This document shows positions 44,198-56,610 of a DNA stretch of 64,000 bases, piece by piece. The notes beneath the pieces were generated by a model that was not told the origin of the DNA, ran no database searches, and saw only the letters and a program-made list of their open reading frames with translations. The stretch comes from Marisa cornuarietis. Lineage: Eukaryota > Mollusca > Gastropoda > Architaenioglossa > Ampullariidae. The number at the start of each line of letters is the position of its first letter. Position 1 is the first letter of the stretch. Position numbers and translations under genes: made by a program. The stretch spans positions 62,001 to 126,000 of the forward strand of contig SMMW01000525.1 of the NCBI GenBank assembly GCA_004794655.1. The letters run 5' to 3'.

Positions 44198-46112
44198 TTA
44201 GGCAGCTAAAAATGATAATGTGTAGACAACACAATATATCAAATATCGTAATGCAAATTTAATTAAACATTAATAAAATATTAAGTAATAAAATCACAAA
44301 TAAAACAGTAATCTAATGAATACAAGAGAAAGAAAGATAAGAAATTTAGTATTTGCGTACTGTTATATTGAATTCTGTTTGTCCACTTGAAAATTCAAAC
44401 CACTCTTCAGGTCTGATTTAAAAAGGAACCGCTTGCAATATCTGGACAAACAGTGCGAATTTCCTTTTATCTGGAATGTTTACTAATACTAAAGTAAAAC
44501 TGATACCCAAGGTGGAAATAGACAATGTCTTCTTCCTGAGTTCTATTGACATGTTTACTCAGACAAAGGTCCAACAAGACTCACTCCTCTCGCAGACAGA
44601 TGGGAAGAGCTGTGTCGGTTCACACGGGGCATCGTTCCATAAGCCAGTATTGTAGATACCACCACAGTCTTCTCGTTTGCCTTGATAGTTGTTGGGTTCT
44701 CCAGGCCGCCAGTTGGTGTACACCACGGGGCTTCTGGTAGACGAGGAAACCCACTTTCCATCTGTTACCATGTCGTCGATTCCGATCCACGCGAAACCAG
44801 CTACGAAATCACAAAGCATGATGTCAATAGCAAAGTTCACTGTGGTTGATTTGTATGATGAACAGATATGATAGAAATTAACACTTTCATTGTTTGGCAG
44901 GAAACCATTTGAAATTTGCTTTTTTATCATCCAAATCAGTTGGCATCCTTTCTAAAGTGTTTCTCTATGCTAATCAGGTTCGCGCCCTCTATATATTATG
45001 ATACTTATCTTTACAGAAATAGATAGACACACAAACTATCTTTAAAAACATTATTTTAGTTCGACCTATTGAAACAAAATTGTTATAACGTATCTGATAA
45101 ATGAAAGTTGAAACTTGTGGTAAACTCACCTTGTTTAGTAGATACTAAATTCGTTACAAAGGTGTTCTCAGTGGCCGAGTTGATTTCAACAAGGTAACCA
45201 TTGATAAGCTGGCAAACAGCCTAAATCATTTGAAAAAAATATGTGGATGATATTATTGAGAACACTGCCTGACTACATGTTTTGTAGTTTTTCAGTTAAT
45301 AGGATACTGCGAACAGTTTACGACTGAGAAATGTTGACACAATGTGCGAACTTCATCAAGAAAAGCTCACTGTGTCTTAAGCTCACCTGCAACTTCAAGG
45401 ACTTCGTGAAAATATAAAATTAATTTGTATATCCTTGTTCTCTCTCACTCTCACTCACATACACACCCACAGAGAGAGACTTACTTTCTGCTTTACTTTA
45501 TTTTTCTTGAAATCTTTCTCAGTTTTGCCCATTAATACTAAAAGGGACAGCACTGGAAACTCGTGTAGATGACACAAATTGCTGTAATCACACGTTCTTT
45601 ATGTTTAGTAAATAGTTATACTTGTACCTGTCAAGTCTTTTGATGGCAAATAACACAAACTGGAGCTTGTAAGGACGTTGATAACTACATCTGTGTAATA
45701 TGAATATATCAGAGATGGATCAGAAGGATGTGTTAAACTTACATTAGCCTCCACCCAGGGAAGAGGTTGCTGATTGTAGAAGTAGCAAGAGCTTCCAGAC
45801 TGAACCCATGAGTCTGGGCAACAGCAGTCTGTAAGGAAGGTAAAATTTGTCTACATAATACTATAAAATGTTCCAATGATCTAGAAGGTAAAACACTTGA
45901 TAGTTTATCTTATTGTCAAATATTCAAGTATTCTTCAAGTATAAAAAAGGACGTGGACAGCGATTCTCAAATAAAACAGCAACAACACAAAAGCAGAAAA
46001 ATACAGTAAAGGAGAAAAGTTTAAAAAATACTAGAACTGGTGTACACCGACTACAATACTCACAGCACGAGCCACAGAAAAACAGAAGAAGCAGCAGCGA
46101 TGTTGTTGACAT
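44198..46112 (-). CDS. Lectin gene G: secreted C-type lectin (EPN/WND)
   Basis: Model: complement(join(44198..44205, 44585..44800, 45130..45220, 45743..45828, 46064..46112)), 450 bp, 149 aa. Signal peptide MSTTSLLLLLFFCGSC; exon 2 CCCPDSWVQSGSSCYFY; exon 3 AVCQLINGYLVEINS; exon 4 FAWIGIDDMVTDGKWVS, NWRPGEPNNYQGKREDC, TGLWNDAPC and PSVCER. EPN and WND are both intact, so sugar binding is likely. Exon 4 uses an A|GTGAGT donor. Exon 5 (ATTTTTAG acceptor) adds Thr-Ala-stop. Read-through of that donor would instead end at 44559 after SESCWTFV. Nearly identical to gene H. Confidence 0.93.
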
Positions 46113-46147
46113 GTTGCTTGGTGTGTCTGCCAGTGGTTGTGGTGGTC

Positions 46148-46154
46148 ATTTATA
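46148..46154 (-). promoter_or_regulatory. TATA box of gene G
   Basis: TATAAAT on the minus strand in the context AAACTATAAATGACC, 42 bp before the ATG at 46112. Confidence 0.7.
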
Positions 46155-47397
46155 GTTTACACAAATAAAGGCCGTCCTTCATGCTTCAGTCCTACGTTCA
46201 TTCCATCCGGATGATTTCTAGTCGACTGCTTACAAGAGCAGTCAGCTGTGACGAGTGAGTTTGTAGGGAAACAAAGCGACTGCTGTGCGAGTAGCCTTGT
46301 ATACCTGTTACCTGTGTAACTGTATACCTGTATACCTGTATACCTGCTCCATAAAAACTGTGGGCGATTTTTCATCAGCCAGTATTTTCTATGGTCGCAA
46401 CCAACCGTACTATTTTAGTCTGCTAAAGAACAAGAGGTGAAAGCATTGCTTTTGCACTGTCAGTCCATCGATCAGTCTGTCGTGTATAATAAATATTGTT
46501 GATGTGGATGGTGCAAATTCAATAAAACAATTAAGCGGCAGCTTTAGGTAAGGAAATTCCTGAAGGTCAACAGATATGGTGACAGCAGCTCTTGTATTGG
46601 ATGAGTGGTGCCACACCACAGGTGTCAGTAGTCCCCGAACTCTCAGTACTCCTCTCTCTGACTACTTCTTGATGGCTACTTTTGGTTGTATGAAGAGGCC
46701 AATCAGATTAAAAATAATTTTATTTGTTGTTTTTTTCATTGTTTATTTGAATTTCTTTTGGAAACGACTAAGTAGATTAATATGTAAACTGAGCAACTGC
46801 TGTGCGAGTATATTTGTGTTTATATCTGTGGGTGAGTTTCGATCACCAGGAATTTCTATAGTCCCACACAATCGTATCATTCGACATCTGTTCTCCTTGT
46901 CTAATCCACACAACAATGGAATGCACTGCTGCTAAAGAACAAAGGATCAAAGCAAAGCTTTCTGTCCATGTCAGTATATTGACTATTATTGTCTTTAAGA
47001 CCATCAATATCACGGCCACTGCTGTCAGGTAAACCAGCTCCACTGACACTGTCATGGTCTCTTAATTCCCAGTCGGACATCATCTTCTGTTTTTGTCCTT
47101 TAGTCTGACTGCAAATGATACACAACTGCCATGGACCAGTTTGTACCACAGCAGTTTAACCCCTTACAGACCAAGTTGATCTGGGAACTGTTTTATAATT
47201 TGAAGTAATTGTGTAACAAGGGATGGACGAATGTGCTAAAAGATAATAAAGACAAGCACTTCATGTGACACAAGAGTTAAAGGTTTGCCCTGTAAGACAG
47301 GTGTTTGTTGCAGATACAACCTTCATGGCGTGAGCAGTACTCAGTGTTGTGTCACTTCTCCTCATCATTTGTTTGTAACGTTTTGAAAACCCGCGTG

Positions 47398-47398
<1 letters not shown>

Positions 47399-47491
<93 letters not shown>
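47399..47491. repeat. (GT)n microsatellite
   Basis: 93-bp GT array with one GTGC interruption. Confidence 0.97.
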
Positions 47492-47492
<1 letters not shown>

Positions 47493-47539
47493 CACGAGAA
47501 CCACAACTTCTCCAAGATTGTCTTTTAGTGTAACTTGGA

Positions 47540-47735
47540 CTACAGTCCACGCCGCGGTGGTCAGAGAAAGAACTGACTTACGAACATCAAAGACTGGACT
47601 GGTCGTCCTGTACAGGACCTGCTGACTATCGCCCACAATAGACAAGAGTGGCGGCCCCTGTCAGCTGCCGCGTCTATCCATGTGATCCCCCCAACCACAG
47701 GTGCCGGTCATGGGACTGACTGACTGACTGACATC
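47540..47735 (+). mobile_element. 3' end of RTE-like LINE with (ACTG)n tail
   Basis: GTCAGAGAAAGAACTGACTT, then ACGAACATCAAAGACTGG, then GTACAGGACCTGCTGACTAT, ending in (GACT)n at about 47712-47730. The reverse complement occurs at 56.80-56.98 kb at the end of a longer LINE copy, with a matching (CAGT)n tail. Confidence 0.75.
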
Positions 47736-48013
47736 ACTGTGGGAATGAGTGATTAGTATACTCGATGTCGATGGATGTGGTCAGGCGGGCACACAACTCA
47801 CACAGCTATATTTTGCATGCAAGCAGCAGCTTGGCTTATGACACGTTGAGTGCACAGAAAGAACAGTCACGTGTTGAATGTTATGTTTCTAGTTGAACAA
47901 ACATCTACAAAGTCCTGAGAGACAACGGTACGCTTTGCCAGGAGCCGACGACTTGCATCCATTAAACATTGGAAATTACTTATTAGACATTAGACAAATA
48001 GGGAACCCCAGGG

Positions 48014-48542
48014 ATTGTATCGGGATTAAGCTTACATTGTATAAGGACTAGTGTGGAAGAACAAAAGAGCGTGAATGACGTCAGTTGTATGGAAGACGTG
48101 TATGATGATGTAAAAAAGTGAAGGAAATGACGTGAGGGAGAGCGCGAGCAAGCAGTTAGTAGTCAGGTAGGAGAAGAGAGAGGGTTAGGACGGAAAGACA
48201 AGTAGAGTAGGAATTGTAAGAAGATTTTGTTGAGTAGGGCGTTTAGGAGTATATAGATCGATTAGGTGAGTAGGTATTCTTGTAGATATTCAGACAGGCA
48301 GGACTCAAAGGTTAGGGATTTTATTATTTTAAAGTAATCTGGATGTAGGAATCGTTTTTTAACTGACTTTTCATTTGTGTATTTTTCTTGTTTTCTTCTT
48401 CTATTCATACTTAGTAAAGCAGACAGATTCGTTAGTCAAATCATTCTTTTCTTTTAATTTGAGTCAAAGAACACGTGTTTGTCAGTCTCCGTGTATGTGT
48501 TGAAAGGATTGAGTGACTGATACACCGCGCGTGATCGTGACA
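48014..48542 (-). mobile_element. Solo-LTR-like repeat, copy 2
   Basis: High-identity partner of 11837-12364. On the minus strand it starts TGTCACGATCACGCGCG. It retains the TGACGTCA palindrome (about 48076). The flanks do not show a matching 5-bp duplication. Confidence 0.6.
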
Positions 48543-48543
48543 T

Positions 48544-48635
48544 ACTGACATCACATAACACCTGTATTGACAGCACATAACACCTGTACTGACATCACAT
48601 AACACCTGTACTGACAGCACATAACACCTGTACTG
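48544..48635 (+). repeat. 22-bp tandem repeat
   Basis: Four units alternating ACTGACATCACATAACACCT and ACTGACAGCACATAACACCT (each plus GT), directly abutting the LTR-like repeat. Confidence 0.92.
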
Positions 48636-48989
48636 ACAGACGTCACATGGACATTGACATCATTTTAAGTTTCTACAGTTCAGAACTATGTGTGGAGAAG
48701 TAACGAGGTATTTTTAAGTTCACAAAGGTCAGCGGCTGATGGCGTATACCTGCGATAGTCATGGCGGTGGACGTCGTCGTCGTTATGATGGTTACAAGCC
48801 ATTAGTCGATGAAAAGATGTTGATCAGGAAAGTTTTATGTTTTGCTGTCCAGCAGCAGCTGGTGTAAGGACTGTGCTATCAAATAAATAAACACAGTTGT
48901 CGGTCTTTGTGACATGTGACAAGTAGCAGACATCTACCTGACGTGCACATAACACATTTCACATCACAATATGAGGAGGTTTTGTAAAC

Positions 48990-48997
48990 TATAAATA
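48990..48997 (+). promoter_or_regulatory. TATA box of gene F
   Basis: TATAAATA in the context GTAAACTATAAATACTTACA, 34 bp before the ATG at 49031. If initiation is ~30 bp downstream, the 5' UTR is about 10 nt. Confidence 0.75.
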
Positions 48998-49030
48998 CTT
49001 ACACCTCCAGTAGTAGGCATTGCGAGGAAA

Positions 49031-52000
49031 ATGTCTTCAACAACACTGCTTGTTCTTCTGTCACTCTGTGGCACTTGCTGTAAGTACTTTCATTACTTAA
49101 GGACGAGTTTATCCTCTCAGTAGTAGCTGTACACTCTGTCTTTACTTTTACTATTCTCGTGTTTTCTCTAAAATATGTTGTCCCATGCATTGGTAATACA
49201 GGGTTTTTCCTTGAACACATTTTGATATGTGTCTTACGTATAATAATGTTGGTTTAGCCTATGATACGTACAACTGAGTAGAGTTTATTATACAATTAAT
49301 ACTTCTAGGAAATTATTGTATACAATGCAAACCTTTTCTTAAATATATTCCAAGTCTTTCAAGCAGAAATAAGTTTTTGCAGTTGCTTTATTTACCAGGG
49401 ATGTAACTCTCGCACGTACATACACATTTAGGTGACACAGTCTCTCTCTCTCTCGGAGAAAAACAACATTGTGTGGTTAGTATTGTTTATTGTATAACTA
49501 ACACCTCGCTGGCTGACTTTAGAGCCAAATGAATCTGAGGCTGATATGTTTCAGACTCTGTAGAGCAAACAGCTCACTTCTGTCTAACTCCTTGTCTCAC
49601 ATTGTAAGCCTCAGTGTTTGTGAGGGTGGTACCTACCAGTTGGTTGCTTGCTTGGTTAGTTGGTTGGTTTGACGAGAAAGTGCTTCCACCTGACGGTCGG
49701 TTCGAACTACGAATTGAAAGGGAGGGGAGAAAAAACACCAGAGCACAAAACCCTTGACGACTGGCCATGCGAGCAGGTGTTACATACAGAAAGTATCCCA
49801 AGACGAGATTTGAACCAAGGGCCTTTCACTAAGTGATCAAAAGCGAGTGTCTTATCCACTTTGCTCCTGTAGCCTCAGTGCTGCCTATCTTCTCTTTCTC
49901 TCTAACCTCTCTTTTTCTCTCTCTCTGTTTCTCTTTGATGCAAAGTGTTGTGTGCAAAATAGCCAAGTATAGCTTGTTCAGCAGTGTGCCACAAATTACA
50001 GTAAAGTGTGACGTCTAGTATTGTGACACATATTACAGTAGAGTGTGGCGTCTAGTATTGTGACTCAAATTACAGTAAAGTGTGACATCAAGCATTGTGA
50101 CACACATTACAGTAGAGTGTGACGTCTAGTATTGTGACACATATTACAGAAGAGTGTGACGTCTACTATTGTGACACATATTACATTAGAGTGTAACGTC
50201 TAGTATTGTGACATATATTACAGTAGAGTATGCCGTCTAGTATTGTGACACATATTACAGTAGTGTGTGACGTCTAGTATTGTAACACATATTACAGAAG
50301 AGTGTGACGTCTAGTATTGTGACAAAAATTACAGTAGAGTATGACGTCTAGTATTGTGACACACATTACAGTAGAGTGTGACGTCTAGTGTTGTGACACA
50401 AATTACAGTAGAGTTTGACGTCTAGTATTGTGACACATATTACAGTAGAGTGTGACGTCCAGTATTGTGACACAAATTACAGTAGAGTGTGACATCCGGT
50501 ATTGTGACACATATTACAGTAGAGTGTGACGTCCAGTATTGTGATACAAATTACCGTAGAGTGTGATGTCTAGTACTGTGACACACATTACAATAGAGAA
50601 TGGCGTCTAGTATTGTGTCACATATTACAGCAGAGGGTGACGTCCAGTATTGTGACACAAATTACAGTAGAGTGTGACGTTTTCAGTCATCGATGAAAGT
50701 GATGCCGAGTGTGGTCGTCCTCTTGTCGTTTATAAAATGTCGGGGCGGCAAATATAGTATTGTTCGGGCAAAGCTGTGAGACCTTTGTTCTTCCTTAAAT
50801 CAGCTGATAGTAAATAATTACAGTATAACTAGGCCATGTCAGGTAAGAGTCATTAGTTACCTGCGACTGTGACGTAGTCGTACAACAGAGAATAAAGAGT
50901 CAAATACCTACTGGTCGAGGTTTCCTAACCGAAATGTCTCGAAGACCACTGATACTGATGAACACCGGTAGTTGTTGTATTTGTTTCACATGGAGTGAGC
51001 ACAACAAAAGCATCGTCATCACCACCTTGATGCCTTTCTACAGCCAACACTTTGCATTATTGCCATTCAGTAGCACATCCTTGTAAATACAGAAATTACT
51101 CATTGTTACTTTATTGTAGTTTCATTGGTTTCAGAAAGCACGAAGGATATTTAGAGACTTAGCACATCAAGTAAATAGTTACATGAACACTGTAAATCAT
51201 GCATGTTGAGAAGGATAACAGCTTGATATTAAAGAAAAGAACAATTTATATTATTCATCCGTTCTCTTTCTTTCCTGTCTGCAGACTGTGTGTGTCCAGA
51301 AGCGTGGATTTCAAATGACGAATATTGTTACACCTTCATTGAGAACCCCCTGTCGTGGACTGACGCCATTGTAAGTCCCTGTGAACTACCGGGTGGTGCC
51401 ACTGTCTACATTCCACAGACTTTAAATGTGCAAAACATTTTAAAACTCACAGCTAAGACATCCTAAAATATAGAACTTGGGTAAAGTGTGGGTGTGACTC
51501 GTATTGTTTGAGAACATTTACTACTAGAAAGCGAAGGTTTTCCTCTATAATAGCAATAATTATTATAAGAAGACAAAAATAAGACAAAGAAGGAGGAAAA
51601 AACGATAAAGAGCTTTGCCAGAGAAGTTGACACTGTCAAACAAACAGAAACTCGTGTGAAGTAACCAGCAAAAACCAAAAGTAAGGTTCATACGACTCAA
51701 GAGGCATAATAATGTGAAGACAAACATAGGCACAGAGAGACAGACACACTTACACATATACAAACATTTATCAACCTCTTTTCAGATGCACACTCACATA
51801 CACACAGAAACACTTTTATTTGGCCTTCTTTGTATAAAGAACATAAACTTCTTTCCAAATACAAACCTCTCTTGTCATTAACACAGTAAAGGTCCTCAGA
51901 GGTATGACAACATGCAAGACTTTCCAGAAAGAGTTAGTTTTATGATACAGTGACACACACACTTGCAGGATAGTAATTAGTGTAGTGTCTGACCCTATGG

Positions 52001-52911
52001 TCAGCTCATTGAAATGATGTAGCATCGTCTGAATCCCCTGTTAAAAGTGAAGGAACATGACTATTCTAGCGGCAGATGGTCAAGATGGACAGTTGAGAAA
52101 ATTTACGACAACCAAAAAGTCAGAGGCAAGGAAAATTTCATTACAGGGACCAGAATAACAGGAAGAGGTTAAAGTTTATCAATAGACACAATAATAAAAA
52201 ATACAGAGAACCACCCCCTTAGGGCAAAGGGTTTCTCACTCAATACTTCAGACAATGTTTCCAGTGTAAACTCCTTTCACCAGCCCCTCAGAAACACAAT
52301 TTAGCTTTGCTGATGCTTTGGCTTAGTGGTTGTCGGTGTCTGTGTAGTTTTAATAAACTTTATTTCTTTTGAAGAATATTATTTTTAAAAAAACTACACT
52401 ATACAACAGACATGACATTCTCATATAAAGAAATAAGTGCATAATTAATTAATAATAATAAATAATTGAGAAAAATGTTTTCACCTAGAATCGTGTTTTT
52501 TTCCTTTTTATTTGTATTACGTAACGATATATATATTTATATAAACAAAGAATGCTACCATCACACTTTGTGTCGGGGTACCCGTTTATATTCTGGTTGA
52601 ATTCTGATCTGAAAAAGAAACATTTTGCAGGTGACTAACTTTTGGACACGTAGAACACTCACATTGTCTTACTCTTAATATTCTTTGATGGTTCTCTTTC
52701 TTCTTTTCTTTCTTCTTTAATTTAATCCCAACCCTATTTCATTCTCTCTATTGTGACGTTTCAGAATCTTTGTAAGTTGATGGGCGGCCATCTTGTGGAA
52801 ATCACCTCACCCCCAGAAAATACATTTGTCACGAATTTACTCGTCAACAAGAAAGGTACTTGAACTTATGGCGAAACATTTTATTAGATGCGTTAGCCTT
52901 TTTTCACACTT

Positions 52912-52942
<31 letters not shown>

Positions 52943-55588
52943 AAGAGCGAGAGACTGAGTGAGAGAAAGAGAAATAAAGAAAAAGAGAGAGAACATTTTA
53001 AGGACTTGTCCATTCCAGCCATTGTCATCTTTCGGTGAGTACAGTCCTCTGTAAACCTGATGCAGAAAGACATTTGCTTGTATCCCCGATACTGTCCTGT
53101 ACAAAACAATCACTCACTCCTACACCAACGTGTATTAAGACATGTCTGTGGTCTTTTAACTTTACATAATTGAAGCACAGGTCAGGTGGGATTTACAAAA
53201 CCTGTAGAGCTGAACACGTGTCTAGTCAAAATTAACTCAGCGTGTGAATATTATGGTCTTTTTAAGAAACATAAGGAAGGTGTCAGAAACATTTTTCAGC
53301 AGGAAGTGGCTAAGGTGATACCATTGAAGGAAAACAAACAGATCAAATCCATATTACAGTCCTGAAGAAATCTGATGTCATGGCAAGTATGACTAACAAA
53401 ATAAACACAAACTCTTGTAGTAGTTTGTTCTTTCAGCATCGTTACTGTCTCCTAATTTCCCCTTCAATCAACAAATTAGAAATCTAGTCAAACGTTTAAT
53501 TAAACCTTTTCATCTTCTTCATTCATTCATAGTTCCCAAAGCATGGCTGGGGATCAATGATTTGGTCCAAGAGGGAAGTTGGGTGTCTGCCACCTCCAAC
53601 CAATCAATGACATTTCAGTCCTGGGATAGAGGCGAGCCGAACAATTTAAAGGATCAGGACTGCGGCACCATCTTGGACTCTGGTAACTGGGATGATGAAT
53701 TCTGCAACCCAAATACAAAGTTTCCATCCTTCTGTAAGCGCAGTGTGAGTATCAATGAATACATTTTAAAACCCTCCAAACAATTGTTGTATATTATTGT
53801 TAGGTGAATTGCTTTGCTGGAACATCAGTGTTTGGTAATATTCAGTTCTTATTAGATTTATTAACCTGCAGAATAGCACAGTATAAAAATGATAAGCTTC
53901 ACAAGCAGGATGCCAGTAGACCCAGCGGTACTTGTGCCTTTGATTTAGGAAACTGATGGCTGCTGGCACAAATGACCTCTGACAGTCAGTTTTACGCACA
54001 CGTGGCACTTTGTAGCGCCTGCCTGAGGGCAACAACTGGAAGCAGGGATGAAGAGGGTGTGTTTGGTCTGAGATGATATTATATGCCGTCTTTCTGACTG
54101 CATGAAGGTACAAGTCAGAAAGTGGCAGCTGTGGTGTACCAATAATTTTATTTGCCTGGTGGATGACTCTGGCAAGCTTTGCCTTGTCTTTGACGAGGAG
54201 GTTACCGTCCCAGGCAGCAATGTTAAAAGTGAGAGTGCTCTCAACTAGAGACCTGTAGACAGTCTCCAGCACCCTGGAGCTGACGTTGGAGCTGCGGAGT
54301 TTATTCAGAAGGTGCAGTCGTTGCTGGACCTTTTTGTACACTTGGTGCGCATGATCACTAAAGGAGAGTCGTCCGTCTCTCACTGTACCAAGATACCTAA
54401 ACCCAGCAGCCCTCTGCACCTGCTGTCCCGTGATTTGGATTGGCGGGAAGAAAGAAGTATTGCCATCTCTTCCATCGTGTGCCGTCCTAAGGACCATCTC
54501 CTCCGTTTTTGGACGTTCAGCGCCAGAAAGCTGCGGTCAAACCAGTCCTATAGTTTCCCCACGCAGGCCAGATACTGTGACAGGGACTGCTCGTCTTTGA
54601 GGCAACCCACAAGAGCCATGTCACCTGCATACAAGTTTGAGAATAGCACTGTTAATGGTAATCTCATTTGTATATACGGAGAATAGGGCAGGGGAAAGCA
54701 CACTTACCTGAGGGGTACCTGTGTTGAGGATCAGCTCGTCTGACGGAATCATTTCATCCACTGACAGATTTACCCTTTCAGACGAGAAGACCCCACAGTA
54801 CCTGTCAGTGGAACTCTGAAACCCACCCTCTGTGATCGGTCCCTTAGTAATGATCTGATCCACAGAACTAGGCTGGTGTTTACATCTAGGTCTAGTAGAA
54901 GACAGGGACGTGTGGCTGGACCGTGTTGAAGACGCTGGAAAAATCCATGAACAAGACCCGAACATAGGTCCCCGAGGTGTCCAAGTGTTGTAGGATGGAC
55001 ACACCACTACGTGGCTTGTAGGCAAACTGCAGAGGATCCAGGCGATCAGCCAGGGTGGAGGTTAACAACCTTCCCACAACCCTCACCAAACACTCGGTCA
55101 CAACAGAAATGAGAGCCACAGGGAGAAAATACTTCAAGTTTGTGGCATTGGGCTTCTTTGGCACTGGTATGATTGTTGCTGTGCGCCATATGCGGGGAAC
55201 ACTGTGAGAGTCAAGGGAGAGCTGGACAAGTCTGGTAAATACACTAATTTAATAGTCAGCACAGTTCTGGTAAATCCTAACTGAGCCTTATCACAAGTAT
55301 AAAAAAAACTGAGCACCAAATTTTGCTTCCATACAATCAGACGAGATTTACAAACTCATCACCGAGGTCAATGTGTAGGGCTAATTTTATATATTTCTTT
55401 ACAAATCTTTTATTCAAATACATGTTGATACTTAAAATTAAGGATTGCTGTTGCAATAGATTGTTTTATTTTATTTACTTCAATATTTTTACTGTTATAA
55501 TTAAGATGTGGATATTTCTCACCTTGCCATGCAAAGCTTGTTTTATTCTAATATTCATGGCTTTATTTCTGAAATGTTGCAGGCATAA
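49031..55588 (+). CDS. Lectin gene F: secreted C-type lectin (EPN/WDD)
   Basis: Model: join(49031..49079, 51285..51370, 52765..52855, 53533..53744, 55583..55588), 444 bp, 147 aa, the same exon sizes as gene E. Signal exon identical to E. Exon 2 CVCPEAWISNDEYCYTF; exon 3 NLCKLMGGHLVEITS; exon 4 AWLGINDLVQEGSWVS, SWDRGEPNNLKDQDC, GNWDDEFC and FPSFCKRS. Splice sites are GT-AG throughout; exon 4 donor is AGT|GTGAGT. Exon 5 gives Ala-stop and is followed by AATAAA at 55738-55743. Intron 4 carries a ~1.46-kb antisense LINE. Differences from E cluster around the predicted sugar-binding loops. Confidence 0.92.
49607..49880 (-). mobile_element. SINE-2 copy 2, with 10-bp TSD
   Basis: Minus-strand tRNA-like head (AGCAAAGTGGATAAGACACT, B box GGTTCAAATCTC), body, and a LINE-like 3' end with GGTGGAAGCACTTT, then a CAACC-type tail. 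AGCCTCAGTG lies at 49607-49616 and 49871-49880 as a target duplication. Position matches SINE-2 copy 1 in block X. Confidence 0.88.
49995..50690. repeat. 37-bp minisatellite in intron 1 of gene F
   Basis: About 19 units of the reverse complement of the 36.26-kb array (TGTGACGTCTAGTATTGTGA then CACAYATTACAGTAGAG). Units here are more diverged than in X. Confidence 0.95.
51445..52755. other. Gene F intron 2, no separate gene
   Basis: AT-rich intron matching parts of 33.76-35.5 kb in reverse. Open frames here (for example 51816-52025) are chance frames. Confidence 0.5.
53868..55330 (-). mobile_element. Rex1-like LINE in intron 4 of gene F
   Basis: Antisense to the lectin gene. RT pieces in order (minus): VPKKPNATNLKYFLPVALIS, LDPLQFAYKPRSGV, VRVLFMDFSSVFNTVQPH, LNTGTPQVSVLSPALFS, then the C-terminal frame at 53766-54497 with FRYLGTVRDGRLSFSDHAHQ and HPCFQLLPSGRRYKVPRVRK. 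It is 5'-truncated and has several frameshifts. The catalytic FADD segment is degraded. Absent from the same intron of gene E. Confidence 0.88.
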
Positions 55589-55797
55589 GAGGTTTTTGCC
55601 CAATGGTCATCGTATTTTTCGTACCTCGTGTCTGTATTCTCTTGATGTGGTCAGCGGTATTAGTTTTGTGGCAGATGATCATCGTCAGGCTACATCGACA
55701 GCCAACACTGAGTGTACTATGATTATAAGGACATCAAAATAAAATATTTGTTCTCCAGACAGTACATACTTTACCCATTTGAATTAATTTATTAATT

Positions 55798-56610
55798 GTC
55801 AAGGATCACGCAACACCCAGACAGGTGACATACAAGAGACACTGACCACACGGCGTTCCTCACGTGTCTTTCACACCACAAAATACAAAGATCTGCACGT
55901 GGGTTCCTAAATCTCTATAATTTCGGGAGGGTTTGTACTTGTCTTCTTAGGGTAAGATCAAAATTTCATAAATTCAAATAGTTTTTCAATTCACAAAGAA
56001 TTTCAGTAATTTCACATCAACGGCATACAATATATATCTCTCCATTCTCCATGAACTACAGTTTCTTCTATAAGTTCATGTTCAAACTAAACAGTTTCTC
56101 AAAAGACAAATGACCACAACACACTTACTGTCAAAGTCCAGTCAGAATACACACATTCACAGTTACATACTTTCCTTTAAAAATACTTCTTGAAACTGTT
56201 GAGCTGACTAATACACACAGCACTACGACGTCTACCAGAATCCACCAGCAGAACACACATCAACATCTGTAATAGCACACGACGTTCAGCAGAATCCACC
56301 CAGCAGCACACACAGCAGCTGGAGATCTGTGAAAGCACACAGCGATACTCCGTTGAACAGAATCCACCCAGAAGAACGCAGCAAATGGGAATCTCAAAAG
56401 CACACAGCGATACTGCGGACGCAGACGATCTTTTCTCCTCTCGCCAAAAACCCGCCCGTCGTCTCCTACTCACCAGACGACAATCTACGTCATTCCTCTT
56501 TTTACGTCACGCCTTCTACATCCTAAACCTTCTCACAAGCCTACTTTAAAGGGCGACTATCCCTGCTGCTTAAGACATACAAGGGGGCTCACTCCATTCC
56601 TAAGATTCCT
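55798..56610 (-). mobile_element. LTR-like unit, copy 2
   Basis: Minus-strand relative of 43012-43960: shared GAGCCCCCTTGT-like, GTGACGTAAAAAGAGG, TTATAGAGATTTAGGAACCC and ACGTGCAG landmarks. The minus-strand end is GATCCTTGACA. It carries its own ~55-60-bp tandem units (56229-56420, AGAATCCACCCAGCAG). A ~45-bp direct repeat (CCAGACARTACATACTTTA, then TTTGAATTAATT) flanks it at 55755-55795 and 56643-56685. Confidence 0.5.

Larger units (their letters stand above)
44190..47109. repeat. Inverted duplication block Y
   Basis: Matches 61074-64000 in reverse. The outer break is at TTTAGTCTGACT (47109). The other end runs past the right edge of the window in Y'. It contains gene G with its promoter and ~1 kb upstream. 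Confidence 0.93.
48716..55757. repeat. Inverted duplication block X'
   Basis: Reverse-complement partner of 31140-40924, with gene F. Private to X': a Rex1-like LINE in intron 4. It lacks SINE-1, the 66-bp repeats and the expanded GA repeats of X. Confidence 0.92.

Noticed and set aside
47352..47645. His-Thr-rich and Val-Cys-rich open frames
   Set aside because: Translations of (CA)n/(GT)n. The same applies at 38.5, 40.1, 43.2 and 58.9 kb.
53766..54497. Host gene encoding 243 aa in intron 4 of gene F
   Set aside because: C-terminal part of a Rex1-like LINE protein (LLPSGRRYKVP motif), with other RT pieces directly upstream on the same strand.
55583..55740. Alternative frame of gene F exon 5 giving a hydrophobic, membrane-like tail
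   Set aside because: Needs a weaker GTGTGAG donor, and the frame is not kept in gene E, which has a 1-base difference. The Ala-stop reading is shared by both.
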